NCBI RefSeq assembly: GCF_014645355.1
Contig: NZ_BMLS01000001.1
Span: 1,116,001 to 1,180,000, forward strand
DNA from: Bowmanella pacifica
Lineage (GTDB): Bacteria; Pseudomonadota; Gammaproteobacteria; Enterobacterales; Alteromonadaceae
Reading direction: 5' to 3'
DNA length: 64,000 bases
In this document: positions 1-11,709 of the stretch, one piece after another
Numbering within the stretch: the stretch's first letter is position 1
Layout of the letters: each line of letters opens with the position of its first letter
The notes under the pieces: model-generated
What the model saw: only the letters and a program-made list of their open reading frames with translations
What the model was told of the DNA's origin: nothing
Databases searched by the model: none
Program-made: the position numbers and the translations under genes

Positions 1-1
1 C

Positions 2-2126
<2,125 letters not shown>

Positions 2127-2150
2127 AGTAGAGCGATCGTTCTAAACACT

Positions 2151-2179
2151 AAAAGGGCTGAGCTAATCAGCCCTTTTTG
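2151..2179. terminator. Bidirectional intrinsic terminator between hemB and the lipoprotein gene
   Basis: The hairpin AGGGCTGA-GCTAA-TCAGCCCT is flanked by an A run on the left and a T run on the right. It can therefore end transcription of hemB on the plus strand and of the convergent lipoprotein gene on the minus strand, whose stop codon lies inside it. Confidence 0.85.
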
Positions 2180-2714
2180 TTTTGCAGATAATGCTGTCTA
2201 TCGGGCCACGAAACACCAGCCCTTCAAGTTCCGGCAAGCTGGTTTGCTGTACCACAAACACCATTTGGCCAGCATCATCCTTCCCATATTCAGCAGTAGC
2301 TTGCCTGACAAAAGTTAACACTCTCTCGTTATCCGCCGTAAACAAGTCGAGCTGGCAACTTTGCTCATCAATTTGCCATCGCCCGCGCAAACTGAAGCGA
2401 GAGTCCCGTTGATAGTCTGACAAATTCTGCGCTGATTTTTGCACTGCCCCCCTTAGCGGGTGCAATCTATGCAGGCTAAACACCTGCCAGGGCACAAAAC
2501 GGGACGCCTCGCTGCTTGGATCTTCATAACCCAGTTCAAGATTTAGCTGATAACCAACCTCAGGCGATAAGGCAAGCCAATGCTCGGCTTTTATTGCCTG
2601 CTCAGCTAGCACCGGGCCAGGAAGTTCGGGCCCTGGTAGGTAGCGAAAACCACAGCCAGTCAGTGCCAACGTCATGACAAGAGCCACTATACGCAAAACT
2701 TCCATACCTCCCAT
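2163..2714 (-). CDS. Hypothetical lipoprotein
   Basis: A 183-residue protein with a short hydrophobic signal ending in the lipobox LTGC (Cys about residue 21), so it should be lipidated and membrane-anchored. The rest has no domain I recognise; it contains several beta-strand-like stretches. The start is uncertain. The first ATG (2714) has little ribosome-binding signal. A GGAGG lies at 2706-2710, one base before the second ATG (2705) and about 10 bases before an in-frame TTG (2699) that would give the signal MRIVALVMTLALTGC. Convergent with hemB; the next gene on this strand upstream starts about 90 bases away. Confidence 0.7.
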   Translation of the reverse strand: MGGMEVLRIVALVMTLALTGCGFRYLPGPELPGPVLAEQAIKAEHWLALSPEVGYQLNLELGYEDPSSEASRFVPWQVFSLHRLHPLRGAVQKSAQNLSDYQRDSRFSLRGRWQIDEQSCQLDLFTADNERVLTFVRQATAEYGKDDAGQMVFVVQQTSLPELEGLVFRGPIDSIICKTKRAD

Positions 2715-2807
2715 TCCAAGGGCCGACGCAATTTCAAGCCATGCCGAACATCCTATACTGCCTCTTCACACCAGACTGGTACAAGCTTATATATTTAAGC
2801 CAACCAC

Positions 2808-3674
2808 CTATTGGCTTGCCCTAAGTTCCTCAATAATTTGCGCACTGACCCAGTAAATATCCACATTTGCATTTTCGTCATCCATACCGCGATTAAACAG
2901 TATATATTTACCATCCGGCGTCACGCTGGCGTAGGCGTCCCACTTATCGGAATTAACCTTGTCGCCCATATTAATAGCCCGGCCCCAGCTACCATCTTGT
3001 TCGCGGAAACTGATATACAAGTCGGAGTCACCGTATCCGCCCTCACGCTCGCTGTCCCAGATAAGATAACTTTCATCGGCGGCGATAAAAGGGTGCGCAG
3101 TCCACTTACCGCTGTTGATTTGTGGCCCCATTGGGATAGGTTCCTGTCGTTGGCCGTTTTGAATGGCGGAGATACGGATCACTTCATTTTTATAGTCATC
3201 GAACACATAAGTGCCCTTGGCTGACGACGACAAACGCATAATGCCCCATTCCTCACGCTCGAACATGGGGCCTAAACTTCTGCGCTCTGACCACCCGCCA
3301 TCAATACGCGCCTTATAGCCTTCAGCCATATGCATAACCTTACCGTCGGGTGAGAAGGATACTTCGCCGTCCCGGGTAAATTCGACAAATTTGCGCCAAA
3401 CATGCTGTTGCTGGCGAAACCCAATCACGCTTGGACGGGTACGTTTGCCCCCTCTGATGGTGAAGTAAAACTCCTGCATACCAGGGGCAAAGACCCCTTC
3501 CAACTCCCAACCTTGTCTGGAGATAATGCCGGGCGCAAAAGGTTCTGCCACCATACCCGGCGGCGTCTGGCCCATATAAGGGCCCTCAAGAACTGGGAAT
3601 TCTTCCTGGCTATAGGCCGGACAGATCATGGCCAAGCCAGAAAAAAGCAGCAAAAGAATACTAAGACGGTACAT
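2808..3674 (-). CDS. Secreted PD40/WD40-like beta-propeller protein
   Basis: The product begins with a signal peptide (MYRLSILLLLFSGLAMICPAYS) and continues with repeated propeller blades. Recognisable blade motifs include FSPDGKVMH, ADESYLIWDS and VTPDGKYILFNRG, the TolB-like PD40 pattern. A periplasmic or secreted binding role is inferred; no catalytic site is seen. ATG 3674 is preferred over GTG 3683 because AAAGG lies eight bases upstream. It starts one base after the stop of the esterase gene, so the two are probably translated from one transcript, and a regulator with a propeller domain is divergent from the pair. Confidence 0.75.
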   Translation of the reverse strand: MYRLSILLLLFSGLAMICPAYSQEEFPVLEGPYMGQTPPGMVAEPFAPGIISRQGWELEGVFAPGMQEFYFTIRGGKRTRPSVIGFRQQQHVWRKFVEFTRDGEVSFSPDGKVMHMAEGYKARIDGGWSERRSLGPMFEREEWGIMRLSSSAKGTYVFDDYKNEVIRISAIQNGQRQEPIPMGPQINSGKWTAHPFIAADESYLIWDSEREGGYGDSDLYISFREQDGSWGRAINMGDKVNSDKWDAYASVTPDGKYILFNRGMDDENANVDIYWVSAQIIEELRASQ

Positions 3675-3675
3675 A

Positions 3676-4518
3676 CTATTCACCTTTCTGTTGCAGTTTG
3701 GCCAGCCAGCTAATGGCCAGCACGGCCGTCATCGGCGAGGCGGTCTGATGGCTGCCATCCGGCACTTTGTGGGTGAGTGACAAGCTCTTGTCGTTTTTGC
3801 TGTGCAGAAGCTGGATCAGGCTGTCCACATGCTGACCGAGTTGTTGCTCTTCGCTGCCATAGCTAACAAATACATTGGCGTTAAAGGAGGTTGGAGTAGC
3901 GGGCAGGGCTTGGATTTGTGCCATTCGCCGCACAGAAGGGCTACCAAGCATATAGTTCTTAAAGGTATCGGGCTGCGACAGCAACACATAGGTGCCAAAT
4001 AAGCCGCCCAGTGAATAGCCAAAATAGCTGCGATTGGCAGGTTCGGTTCGGTAGTGTTTTTCCACATAGGGAATCACGTCGTTACGGATAAAGTCCAGAT
4101 ACTGAGATGCCTGGCCAAACTGATACTTAGCCTGGCTCTGTGGGTTACTGGACGGGGCAAAGGAATAGTCCCGGAAGCGACTGGCATGCGCGCCTTCCTC
4201 TTCGATTAACTTTGCATCCAGGTCTTTTTGCCAGGAAATACCCACCAAAATGCTGTCTTCCATCTGAAAGAAAGTTAAGGCCGATAGCAGTTCCACATGC
4301 CATAAGGCATCAGTGAAGTAGATAACCGGATAAGCCTTGTCGGGATTTTCCGCATAGTTTTCGGGAAGTTTTATCAGCAGCTCATACTGACGCTCTGTGG
4401 CGCTGGCTGTAATGGGTATCACCTGAATCTGAGGTAACTCCAGAGGTTTGGCATAGGCGGTTGAACCAACCAAAATCAGTAGTAAGCAGGAAAGTATCCG
4501 CAAGTAGGTCGTTTTCAT
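3676..4518 (-). CDS. Secreted alpha/beta-hydrolase, putative esterase (IroE/YbbA-like)
   Basis: The N-terminal signal peptide from MKTTYLRILSCLLL to AYA is followed by an alpha/beta-hydrolase fold of the family that includes siderophore esterases and predicted COG2819 hydrolases. The nucleophile elbow GYSLGG (GxSxG) is clear, and a late Asp/His pair (PDGSHQTASP) fits the triad. The substrate is unknown. ATG 4518 is preferred to TTG 4536. First gene of a two-gene unit with the beta-propeller protein and divergent from the wHTH membrane regulator. Confidence 0.78.
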   Translation of the reverse strand: MKTTYLRILSCLLLILVGSTAYAKPLELPQIQVIPITASATERQYELLIKLPENYAENPDKAYPVIYFTDALWHVELLSALTFFQMEDSILVGISWQKDLDAKLIEEEGAHASRFRDYSFAPSSNPQSQAKYQFGQASQYLDFIRNDVIPYVEKHYRTEPANRSYFGYSLGGLFGTYVLLSQPDTFKNYMLGSPSVRRMAQIQALPATPTSFNANVFVSYGSEEQQLGQHVDSLIQLLHSKNDKSLSLTHKVPDGSHQTASPMTAVLAISWLAKLQQKGE

Positions 4519-4700
4519 ATTTTTTGCCTGTAACAATGGAGTAGGCAGACTAAAACGCGGCGCACAAAATGACCTGACAGGTCGATGAAATCTTGCTGAC
4601 TTTTTGCTGACGTCAGCCCTCAGTACTACCTAAACACACTTGCTATGGTAGGATGGCACATGCATTTGTTTCTATTCATGTTTTTCAGGCAATTTCGGCA

Positions 4701-6869
4701 ATGACCAAAGCGTATTGGGTAGGCAAGTTTCTGGTGGATTTGTCCAGAAACCAGATCAGCCACAACCAAAATATTCAAACCTTACCGCCCAAAGCATTAC
4801 AGGTACTCACTTACCTGGCACAGAACAGTGGCCGGGTGGTGAGTCACGACGAACTACTGAACCAGGTGTGGGCCAATACTGTCGTCACCCCCAATACCTT
4901 ACAGCGCAGTATCGCCCAGTTAAGGAAAGCCTTTGGTGAAACCAGCCATGCGTCAGCGCTGATAAAAACCCATGCCAAACAAGGTTACAGCCTGGAAGCC
5001 GAGGTACGCTGGTCAGCCGAGGAGAATATTGAAGCTGTTGCTGATTGCCAGGGGCAGCTATCTGAAGCAATCCCGGTTTCGCCCCTAGAAGCTACCACCC
5101 AAGCTATCCCCCAGCCCGAGATAACGCCGTCAAAACCTAAGGCAAGGCCAAAGCATAACAAGTGGTGGTGGTTTTCTGCGCTGGCTGCATTATTGCTCCT
5201 TGCCGTTGGCGTATTGCCCTTTGTACAACAGCAGGCTGAATTTCAGCTTGAAGACCTGCGCTATCTGACCGCCACCGACGATAAGGAATACGGCGCCAGA
5301 TATTCCCCGGACGGCCAATATATTCTCTTTCACCGTTATTATGAGAAGGTTTGCACTAATCATATCTGGGCGAAAAATGCCGACACCATGCAGGAAGTGC
5401 AGCTTACCGCGCAGCGCGGCACTTACTCGGGTTATAACCTGTCTGCCGACGGTAAAAACCTGCTATTTGTACAAGAACAGGATTGCATTGACCCGGTTAA
5501 CCAGCCCAGCTGCTTTAAGCTGATGAGCCTGGATTTTCAGGCGGCGCTAAGAGAGCCTCAGCAGGCCAAAGAATTACTGGATTGCCAGCATTCGGCGATT
5601 AGAAATCCGCTCTGGATAGACGAGCAGCATATTGCCCTGATGCAACGCGAGGATCGCAACTGGCGGCTGGTACGTTACTCCCTGGCCGATCACAGCAGTA
5701 CCACGCTGTTTGAAAGCAAGGATAGCATTATGCTTGGCCTGGCCTGGTCAGCCAAACGCCAATTGTTTGCTGTCACCTCAGTAAAAAGTAGCGGTGGACA
5801 ACGGCTCGACCTGCTGCTTGCCGATGGCACAGTGAAATCCAGCCACGACATCGTCTTTCCACCTGGGGCACCACGTTACAACAAGCTACTTCCCGAGTTT
5901 ATGCCAGACAGCGAGGGGCTGCTTCTCACCTATAGGGGACAACTTTCTACCTTGTCTGAACAAGGCCAGATCCAGGAGCTGAATTTAGCGCTGGACGCCA
6001 ATATTGGCAGCCCGGCATTTCATCCTGACGGCAATCGCCTGCTGGTTGTGTCCGGCCGTTATGACAGTGATGTCGCCAGGCTGGCGATTCCAGACCAAGC
6101 CCAAATTGATGAGCAAACACAGGACCTAGACGCCAGGGTGTTTGAGCGTTCAATCAACCTTGAAGATAAGGCTAAGTTTCGGCCCAATGGTCAGGGTATT
6201 GCGTTTGTGTCAAAACGCACCGGCAGCGAGCAAGTCTGGTTGCTGGAAAATCACGACGCCGCGCTGATAAGCAATTTTGCCAAAGGTACTATGCTCAGCA
6301 ACTTGCTGTGGGGCAAAGACGGTCAGCAGCTGTTAGTGCAGGCGGATATGAGTCTCTACCTCTTATCGATGGATAAACAGCAGCGCCAGCTTGATTTTCC
6401 TCACCCCGTATTGGGGTTATATAACTGGAACCAAGATACCCAACAGCTCATTGCCAGAGTTTTGCTTAACGATATCAGTCGCTTAGTCAGCATTGATATG
6501 CATAGCATGGCGTTCCAGCAACTTAACAATAAACAGGTATTTTGGGCTGCCCAAAGCCCAAATGGCACACTGGTTTTTATGGATCATCTGCGCCAGTTTT
6601 GGCAACGCGGCAGCATTGAAGACAAACGGATTAATGCCCTGAATGATCAGGGCTCAAGCAAAGGCTTCGTAATGACCGACGAGCAGCTTTATGGCATCAA
6701 CAAAAACAACCAGCTATGGTCCTATCATCTGCAATCCGGTGCCTTTAAAGTGCTGGGCAATGTTTCCCCGGATATCGAGTTACTAACAGATATTCAAGAC
6801 AATGAGATACTGGCAACCCTACTAGTTGGAGAACGGCATGAGATTCTGGAGCTGACATTTAGCGATTGA
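4701..6869 (+). CDS. CadC/ToxR-like membrane transcriptional regulator with periplasmic beta-propeller
   Basis: An OmpR-type winged-helix DNA-binding domain occupies about residues 1-95 (typical segment GRVVSHDELLNQVWANT, then TLQRSIAQLRKAF). A Pro/Lys-rich linker leads to one transmembrane helix around residue 160 (WWWFSALAALLLLAVGVLPF), followed by a roughly 530-residue periplasmic part built of PD40 propeller blades (YSPDGQYILFHR, FHPDGNRLLVVSG). A one-component sensor-regulator acting from the inner membrane is inferred. ATG 4701 is preferred to ATG 4653, since the domain begins immediately after it. Divergent from the esterase and propeller gene pair, which are the obvious target candidates. 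Confidence 0.85.
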   Translation: MTKAYWVGKFLVDLSRNQISHNQNIQTLPPKALQVLTYLAQNSGRVVSHDELLNQVWANTVVTPNTLQRSIAQLRKAFGETSHASALIKTHAKQGYSLEAEVRWSAEENIEAVADCQGQLSEAIPVSPLEATTQAIPQPEITPSKPKARPKHNKWWWFSALAALLLLAVGVLPFVQQQAEFQLEDLRYLTATDDKEYGARYSPDGQYILFHRYYEKVCTNHIWAKNADTMQEVQLTAQRGTYSGYNLSADGKNLLFVQEQDCIDPVNQPSCFKLMSLDFQAALREPQQAKELLDCQHSAIRNPLWIDEQHIALMQREDRNWRLVRYSLADHSSTTLFESKDSIMLGLAWSAKRQLFAVTSVKSSGGQRLDLLLADGTVKSSHDIVFPPGAPRYNKLLPEFMPDSEGLLLTYRGQLSTLSEQGQIQELNLALDANIGSPAFHPDGNRLLVVSGRYDSDVARLAIPDQAQIDEQTQDLDARVFERSINLEDKAKFRPNGQGIAFVSKRTGSEQVWLLENHDAALISNFAKGTMLSNLLWGKDGQQLLVQADMSLYLLSMDKQQRQLDFPHPVLGLYNWNQDTQQLIARVLLNDISRLVSIDMHSMAFQQLNNKQVFWAAQSPNGTLVFMDHLRQFWQRGSIEDKRINALNDQGSSKGFVMTDEQLYGINKNNQLWSYHLQSGAFKVLGNVSPDIELLTDIQDNEILATLLVGERHEILELTFSD

Positions 6870-6897
6870 TACACAGCCATAACCTTAAGTGCCACAT

Positions 6898-6925
6898 AAA
6901 AAACGCCGCAATTGCGGCGTTTTTC
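6898..6925. terminator. Bidirectional intrinsic terminator
   Basis: A perfect hairpin ACGCCGCAATTGCGGCGT with A residues before and T residues after lies between the convergent regulator gene and the malic enzyme gene, and can serve both. Confidence 0.9.
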
Positions 6926-6941
6926 AGTTCTGTGTCTGGAC

Positions 6942-8186
6942 TTATTCCATATAGCCTTCAGGCAAGGCCTCAAAAGGCGATACACCGGTATCAATAGCCG
7001 CCTGAGCAACCGCTTTGGCCACACGCTGGCACAAACGCGGATCCATGGGTTTGGGAATAATATACTGACGGCCAAATTTCAGTTCTTTCACATCCGCGGC
7101 TTTCAGCACAGATTCCGGAACAGGCTCACGGGCAATACTGCGAATGGCTTCCACCGCCGCCACTTTCATCTCATCATTAATGGTGGAAGCGCGCACATCC
7201 AATGCCCCACGGAAGATAAAGGGGAAGCACAGCACGTTGTTCACCTGATTCGGGTAATCAGAACGGCCAGTAGCCATAATCAGATCATCACGAGCGCCAT
7301 GAGCCAATTCAGGCTTAATTTCAGGATCAGGGTTTGAACAAGCGAACACCACCGGATTGGGCGCCATCAGTTTTAACGCCTCTGGCGGCAGTACGTCTGG
7401 ACCGGATACACCAACGAATACATCAGCATCCTGCATCACATCTTCCAGGGTGCGTTTATCGGTATTATTGGCAAACAATTGCTTATGCGGAGTCAGGTCA
7501 TCACGACGAGTATGAATTACGCCTTTTCTGTCCAGCATGTAGATGCGCTCACGCTGGGCGCCGCACTTAATCAGTAACTCCATACAGGCCACTGCGGCTG
7601 CACCGGCTCCCATGCAAATGATAGTCACATCATGGATATGCTTACCTTGCACTTCCAGCGCATTAAGCATGCCTGCGGCCGTTACAATAGCAGTACCGTG
7701 TTGATCATCATGGAATACAGGTACGCGACAACGCTTAATCAATTCCTGTTCAATCTCAAAACACTCAGGTGCCTTGATATCTTCCAGGTTAATACCACCG
7801 AAGGTATCGGCAATATTGGCGACAGTATTGATAAATTCATCGGTGGTACGATGCTTCACTTCAATATCGATCGCATCCAGGCCAGCAAAACGTTTAAACA
7901 ATAAGGCCTTACCTTCCATTACGGGCTTTGAAGCCAGGGGACCTAAATTCCCCAAGCCCAAAATAGCGGTACCGTTAGAAATAACCGCTACCAGGTTACC
8001 TTTAGCTGTGTACTTGTATGCATTGTCCGGGTCTGCTGCAATTTCCTTGACCGGTTCAGCCACACCTGGGCTGTAAGCTAGGGCCAGATCGCCGACACTT
8101 TCGGCGGGCTTAGTCAGTTCAATACTGATTTTTCCGGGGACGGGGCTGGCATGATAATCCAGTGCTCTTTGACGAAAGTCAGACAT
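6942..8186 (-). CDS. maeB: Malic enzyme (oxaloacetate-decarboxylating malate dehydrogenase), short form
   Basis: Oxidative decarboxylation of malate to pyruvate with NAD(P), in the cytosol. The N-terminal malic domain (YSPGVAEPVKEIA, GLGNLGPLASKPVMEGK, DIKAPECFEIE, FHDDQHGTA) is followed by an NAD(P)-binding domain (GAGAAAVACMELL, and FACSNPDPEI). At 414 residues it is the short version and lacks the C-terminal phosphotransacetylase-like domain of E. coli MaeB, so the symbol is by similarity to the catalytic part only. Single gene with its own terminator. The upstream region (8187-8451) leads to rpmE, also on the minus strand. Confidence 0.9.
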   Translation of the reverse strand: MSDFRQRALDYHASPVPGKISIELTKPAESVGDLALAYSPGVAEPVKEIAADPDNAYKYTAKGNLVAVISNGTAILGLGNLGPLASKPVMEGKALLFKRFAGLDAIDIEVKHRTTDEFINTVANIADTFGGINLEDIKAPECFEIEQELIKRCRVPVFHDDQHGTAIVTAAGMLNALEVQGKHIHDVTIICMGAGAAAVACMELLIKCGAQRERIYMLDRKGVIHTRRDDLTPHKQLFANNTDKRTLEDVMQDADVFVGVSGPDVLPPEALKLMAPNPVVFACSNPDPEIKPELAHGARDDLIMATGRSDYPNQVNNVLCFPFIFRGALDVRASTINDEMKVAAVEAIRSIAREPVPESVLKAADVKELKFGRQYIIPKPMDPRLCQRVAKAVAQAAIDTGVSPFEALPEGYME

Positions 8187-8406
8187 AGTTGCCTCTGAGT
8201 GAATCTGTATGGGTACAAGTAAGGAATATTATTATTATCAATCCCTGAACGCTGGCAGGAACGGGTGTGGAATCTATCACAACACCGGTATACAACATAT
8301 CAGATCAGAGCGCGATTCGGCATAACCAAATCTATCTAGGGCATGTCTATCTTTTATATGCAACGCGACTTTCGTCTGTGTTATTAGAGAGACAGGATAA
8401 TGGGCA

Positions 8407-8436
8407 ACAAAAAAGGCGCCATCTGGCGCCTTCTCT
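8407..8436 (-). terminator. Intrinsic terminator of rpmE
   Basis: Read on the minus strand, a stem GGCGCC-AGAT-GGCGCC is followed directly by six T residues, just after the rpmE stop codon. Confidence 0.9.
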
Positions 8437-8451
8437 TGCAATCTGCTGGAC

Positions 8452-8664
8452 TTACTTCTTGCCCAATACGCCGAAACGCTTGTTGAAGCGATCTACACGG
8501 CCACCAGTATCAACGTTACGCTGTTTACCAGTGTAGAAAGGGTGACACTCTGAACATACGTCCAGGTTGATGTCTTTTTTCAGAGTAGAACGAATTGCAA
8601 TTTTGTTTCCGCAAGAGCAGCTTGCAGTAATTTCCTGATACTCAGGATGGATACCTTGTTTCAT
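8452..8664 (-). CDS. rpmE: 50S ribosomal protein L31, zinc-binding form
   Basis: A 70-residue ribosomal protein with the family segment [10 protein letters not shown]. Cys16, Cys18, Cys37 and Cys40 make the zinc-ribbon of the C+ type, so this is the zinc-replete paralogue rather than YkgM. It is divergent from priA, which matches the E. coli rpmE-priA arrangement. Confidence 0.97.
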   Translation of the reverse strand: MKQGIHPEYQEITASCSCGNKIAIRSTLKKDINLDVCSECHPFYTGKQRNVDTGGRVDRFNKRFGVLGKK

Positions 8665-8850
8665 GGGATTACCTCATCACAGGCCGTATCGCCACCCGAT
8701 CCAAGATATCTGTTCTTGATCGGAACCATACGTTATTTACAAAAATGGCGGCTTGCCGCCGGGAGGCGCGCATATTAATGTATCCCCTCTGACGGTTCAA
8801 GCTTTTGTTCATTTTGTCACCATATTAACCGCCCTAATACCGAAACGGAT

Positions 8851-11037
8851 ATGACCCTAGGATTTGCCGAAATAGCCCTGCCCGTCCCCATGCGAGGCCA
8901 CTTTGATTACCAGTTACCCGAGGGTTTACAGCCCCAAACCGGCGCCAGGGTATTAGTGCCGTTTGGACGCCGACAGATGGTCGGCATTGTGATCCGCTGT
9001 AAGTCGCATAGCAACATGCCTGCCGACAAGCTGCGGGCGGTAGAACAGTTATTAGACGACGAACCTGTTGTCAGTCCGCGCTTTTTGGACTGGCTGAACT
9101 GGGCCAGCCAATATTATCAGCACCCTATCGGTGACATTCTGTCTACTGCTTTGCCAGTCAACCTGCGCAAAGGCTTAGCACAGGGGGCCCCGCAAAAAGC
9201 CTGGCAGCTAACCGACAGTGGGCAGCAATATGATCCGCAGGATTTAAAACGCGCCGCCAAACAGCAAGCCTTATTAATGGCATTGCAATCCGGGCCGCAG
9301 CTGCATCAGTTTTTGTCGGAGCAATATTCGGCGGCTATTTTTCGTAGCCTGGAAGAAAAGGGGCTAATCGAAACCACTCATCTGGCCGTCGAAGCAGACC
9401 TAAACTGGCCACAGCGTATCAACCTTGCTGAGCATCCCAGACCAAACCTGGAACAATCCTTAGCCATCAGCGCCATTGCCCATCAAAACCATAGCTTCCG
9501 CTGTTTTCTGCTGGAGGGGGTAACAGGCTCGGGCAAAACCGAGGTGTATTTGCAAGCCATAGAGCCGTTGCTCAGACAAGGTAAGCAAGTACTGATTCTG
9601 GTGCCCGAAATCGGTCTGACCCCGCAAACCGTGCGCCGTTTTCAACTAAGGTTTGGTCTGGATGTGGGAATCTTGCACTCTGGGTTAACCGATAATGAAC
9701 GTATGCAGGTATGGCGACAGGCCAGAAGTGGTGAACTAGGCATCATCATCGGCACTCGTTCGGCGATATTCACGCCTATGAAAAACCCCGGCATGCTGAT
9801 TGTGGATGAAGAACACGACGGCTCTTACAAGCAGCAGGATGGTTGGCGTTATCATGCCCGGGATATGGCCGTGGTCAGGGCCAGATTGGAGAATATTCCC
9901 TTACTGCTGGGCAGTGCTACCCCTTCGCTGGAAAGCTTGAACAATGCCTTGACGGATAAATACCAGCATCTGTTGCTACGTAAGCGTGCAGGTCAGGCCA
10001 AGCCGGTGCAGCACCAGTTGTTGGATCTTAAGGGACAACAGCTTGAATATGGCTTGGCACTGGGCATGCGTCAGCGTATCCAGGCGCACCTGCAACAAGG
10101 CAATCAGGTGATGCTGTTTATTAACCGGCGTGGCTATGCACCAGCGCTGATCTGCCATCAGTGCGGCTTTGTTGAAGAATGTCGACGCTGTGACCGCAGC
10201 TATACCCTGCATCGCGGGATGAATAAGCTGCAGTGTCATCACTGCGGTGATGCCAAGCACATTCCCCATCGCTGTCAGCAATGCGGTGCATCGTCCATGC
10301 AACCCGTGGGATTAGGTACAGAACAGCTGGAACAAGGCATAGCCAGCCTGTTTCCCGGTTATCCCGCAGCACGTATAGACAGTGACTCGGCGCGGGGTAA
10401 ACAAAAGCTCCACCAGCTACTCGAAGAGATCAACCAGGGCAACTATCAGTTGCTTATCGGCACACAGATTCTGGCCAAAGGTCACCACTTTCCTAATGTC
10501 TCTTTGGTGGTAATCCTGGATGTCGACGGGGCGCTGTTCAGTGCCGATTACCGGGCCGCGGAAAAGCTGGCGCAACTTATTACTCAGGTGGCCGGTCGTG
10601 CCGGCAGAGCACATATTCAAGGAGAGCTGTGGTTACAGACCCACCATCCATCCCATCCCTTGCTACAGGACTTGCTGAATAACGGCTATCAACATTTTGC
10701 CCGTCTGGCGTTGAAAGAACGGCGCTTCGCAGCCTTACCGCCTTTTAGTTATCAGGCCTTATTCCGCGCCGAATCTAACCACGCCGCGCAGGCCCATGAT
10801 TTTCTCTTGCAGGTGCGCCAGCTACTCAACACCGGTCCTGATATGGCGGCCATTGGCCCCATCCCGGCCTTAATGGAAAAACGCCAGGGTCGCTACCGCA
10901 TGCAATTATTGCTGCAGTCCAACCAACGAACAGGTATTCAGCAACAGCTCAACCGTTTAATGGCCCATATCGAAAAATTGCCCTTGGCTAATAAGGTTCG
11001 CTGGTCGCTGGATATGGATCCTCAGGACTTCACTTGA
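8851..11037 (+). CDS. priA: Primosomal replication restart helicase PriA (protein N')
   Basis: Superfamily 2 3'-5' DNA helicase that reloads DnaB at stalled forks. The N-terminal 3'-DNA-binding domain (about 1-110) is followed by the helicase core with Walker A GVTGSGKTEVYLQ (about residues 222-235), DEEHDG (Walker B), and GSATPS. A zinc-binding insert carries paired cysteines (CHQCGF, CRRCDR, CHHCGD, CQQCGA), and GRAGRA marks motif VI. The 728-residue length is normal. Next to ftsN, as in E. coli. Confidence 0.97.
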   Translation: MTLGFAEIALPVPMRGHFDYQLPEGLQPQTGARVLVPFGRRQMVGIVIRCKSHSNMPADKLRAVEQLLDDEPVVSPRFLDWLNWASQYYQHPIGDILSTALPVNLRKGLAQGAPQKAWQLTDSGQQYDPQDLKRAAKQQALLMALQSGPQLHQFLSEQYSAAIFRSLEEKGLIETTHLAVEADLNWPQRINLAEHPRPNLEQSLAISAIAHQNHSFRCFLLEGVTGSGKTEVYLQAIEPLLRQGKQVLILVPEIGLTPQTVRRFQLRFGLDVGILHSGLTDNERMQVWRQARSGELGIIIGTRSAIFTPMKNPGMLIVDEEHDGSYKQQDGWRYHARDMAVVRARLENIPLLLGSATPSLESLNNALTDKYQHLLLRKRAGQAKPVQHQLLDLKGQQLEYGLALGMRQRIQAHLQQGNQVMLFINRRGYAPALICHQCGFVEECRRCDRSYTLHRGMNKLQCHHCGDAKHIPHRCQQCGASSMQPVGLGTEQLEQGIASLFPGYPAARIDSDSARGKQKLHQLLEEINQGNYQLLIGTQILAKGHHFPNVSLVVILDVDGALFSADYRAAEKLAQLITQVAGRAGRAHIQGELWLQTHHPSHPLLQDLLNNGYQHFARLALKERRFAALPPFSYQALFRAESNHAAQAHDFLLQVRQLLNTGPDMAAIGPIPALMEKRQGRYRMQLLLQSNQRTGIQQQLNRLMAHIEKLPLANKVRWSLDMDPQDFT

Positions 11038-11064
11038 TTTGCTTGTGTGCAGACAACAGGTAGA

Positions 11065-11084
11065 ATCTGCCTAACGGGGCAGAT
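11065..11084. other. Small hairpin between priA and ftsN
   Basis: An inverted repeat ATCTGCC-TAACGG-GGCAGAT lies 27 bases after the priA stop. No U tract follows on the plus strand, so a terminator role is doubtful; it may be a weak attenuator or mRNA 3'-end structure. Confidence 0.4.
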
Positions 11085-11153
11085 CTTCCAACCATATTCT
11101 TATTAAAACAGCAGTGCACTGTCCCGCTGCATTTTATGGGTTTACGCTAACAA

Positions 11154-11687
11154 ATGGCACATAAAGACTACGTTTCCCGCGGCAGAGCAAATAAAGCGCC
11201 GCCCCCAAAGCCCCCTTTACCTTGGTTACGAATCGTAATCACCTTAGCGCTATTTGCCGGCTTTGGTTATTTTTTATGGAACATTAACGGCAGTGCCAAA
11301 CAGGAGAAGGCTGCCCACCCAGTTCAGATTAAAGAGCAGGAGCCCAAAGAAGCGCTGCCTAAGCCTCCGGAAGAAGAGTGGGAGTTTATAGAAGTGCTGC
11401 CGAATCAAACGGTGGAGGTTGAGGTACCTGTTGAAGAGGACGACGGAATTCGCTGGTTAGTGCAATGCGGCTCATTTCGTCAACAGCAACAAGCCGAAGA
11501 GATGCGGGCTAAAATTGCTTTCGCCGGTTTAGAATCTCAGGTAAGACCCAGTGATGGGGCAAAAGGCCGCTGGTACAGAGTACTTCTGGGTCCTTTTGAT
11601 CGTAAACGTGAGGCGGAGAAAAGCCGTCATGCCATTCGCCGTACCGGTATTACCACCTGCCAGATTTGGCAATGGAACTTAGATTAA
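11154..11687 (+). CDS. ftsN: Cell division protein FtsN, short form (SPOR domain)
   Basis: The N-terminus (MAHKDYVSRGRA) resembles E. coli FtsN (MAQRDYVRRS). It is followed by one transmembrane helix at about residues 25-44, an acidic/proline linker, and a C-terminal SPOR domain starting WLVQCGSFRQQQQAEEMRAK that would bind denuded septal peptidoglycan. The linker has a short PEEEWEFIEVLP stretch resembling the essential helix region of E. coli FtsN, but the long Gln-rich linker is missing, giving 177 residues against about 320. Position after priA supports orthology. The role in activating septal synthesis is inferred from the family. Confidence 0.85.
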   Translation: MAHKDYVSRGRANKAPPPKPPLPWLRIVITLALFAGFGYFLWNINGSAKQEKAAHPVQIKEQEPKEALPKPPEEEWEFIEVLPNQTVEVEVPVEEDDGIRWLVQCGSFRQQQQAEEMRAKIAFAGLESQVRPSDGAKGRWYRVLLGPFDRKREAEKSRHAIRRTGITTCQIWQWNLD

Positions 11688-11709
11688 TCCCCTTGCCAAT
11701 GGAGCGCCC

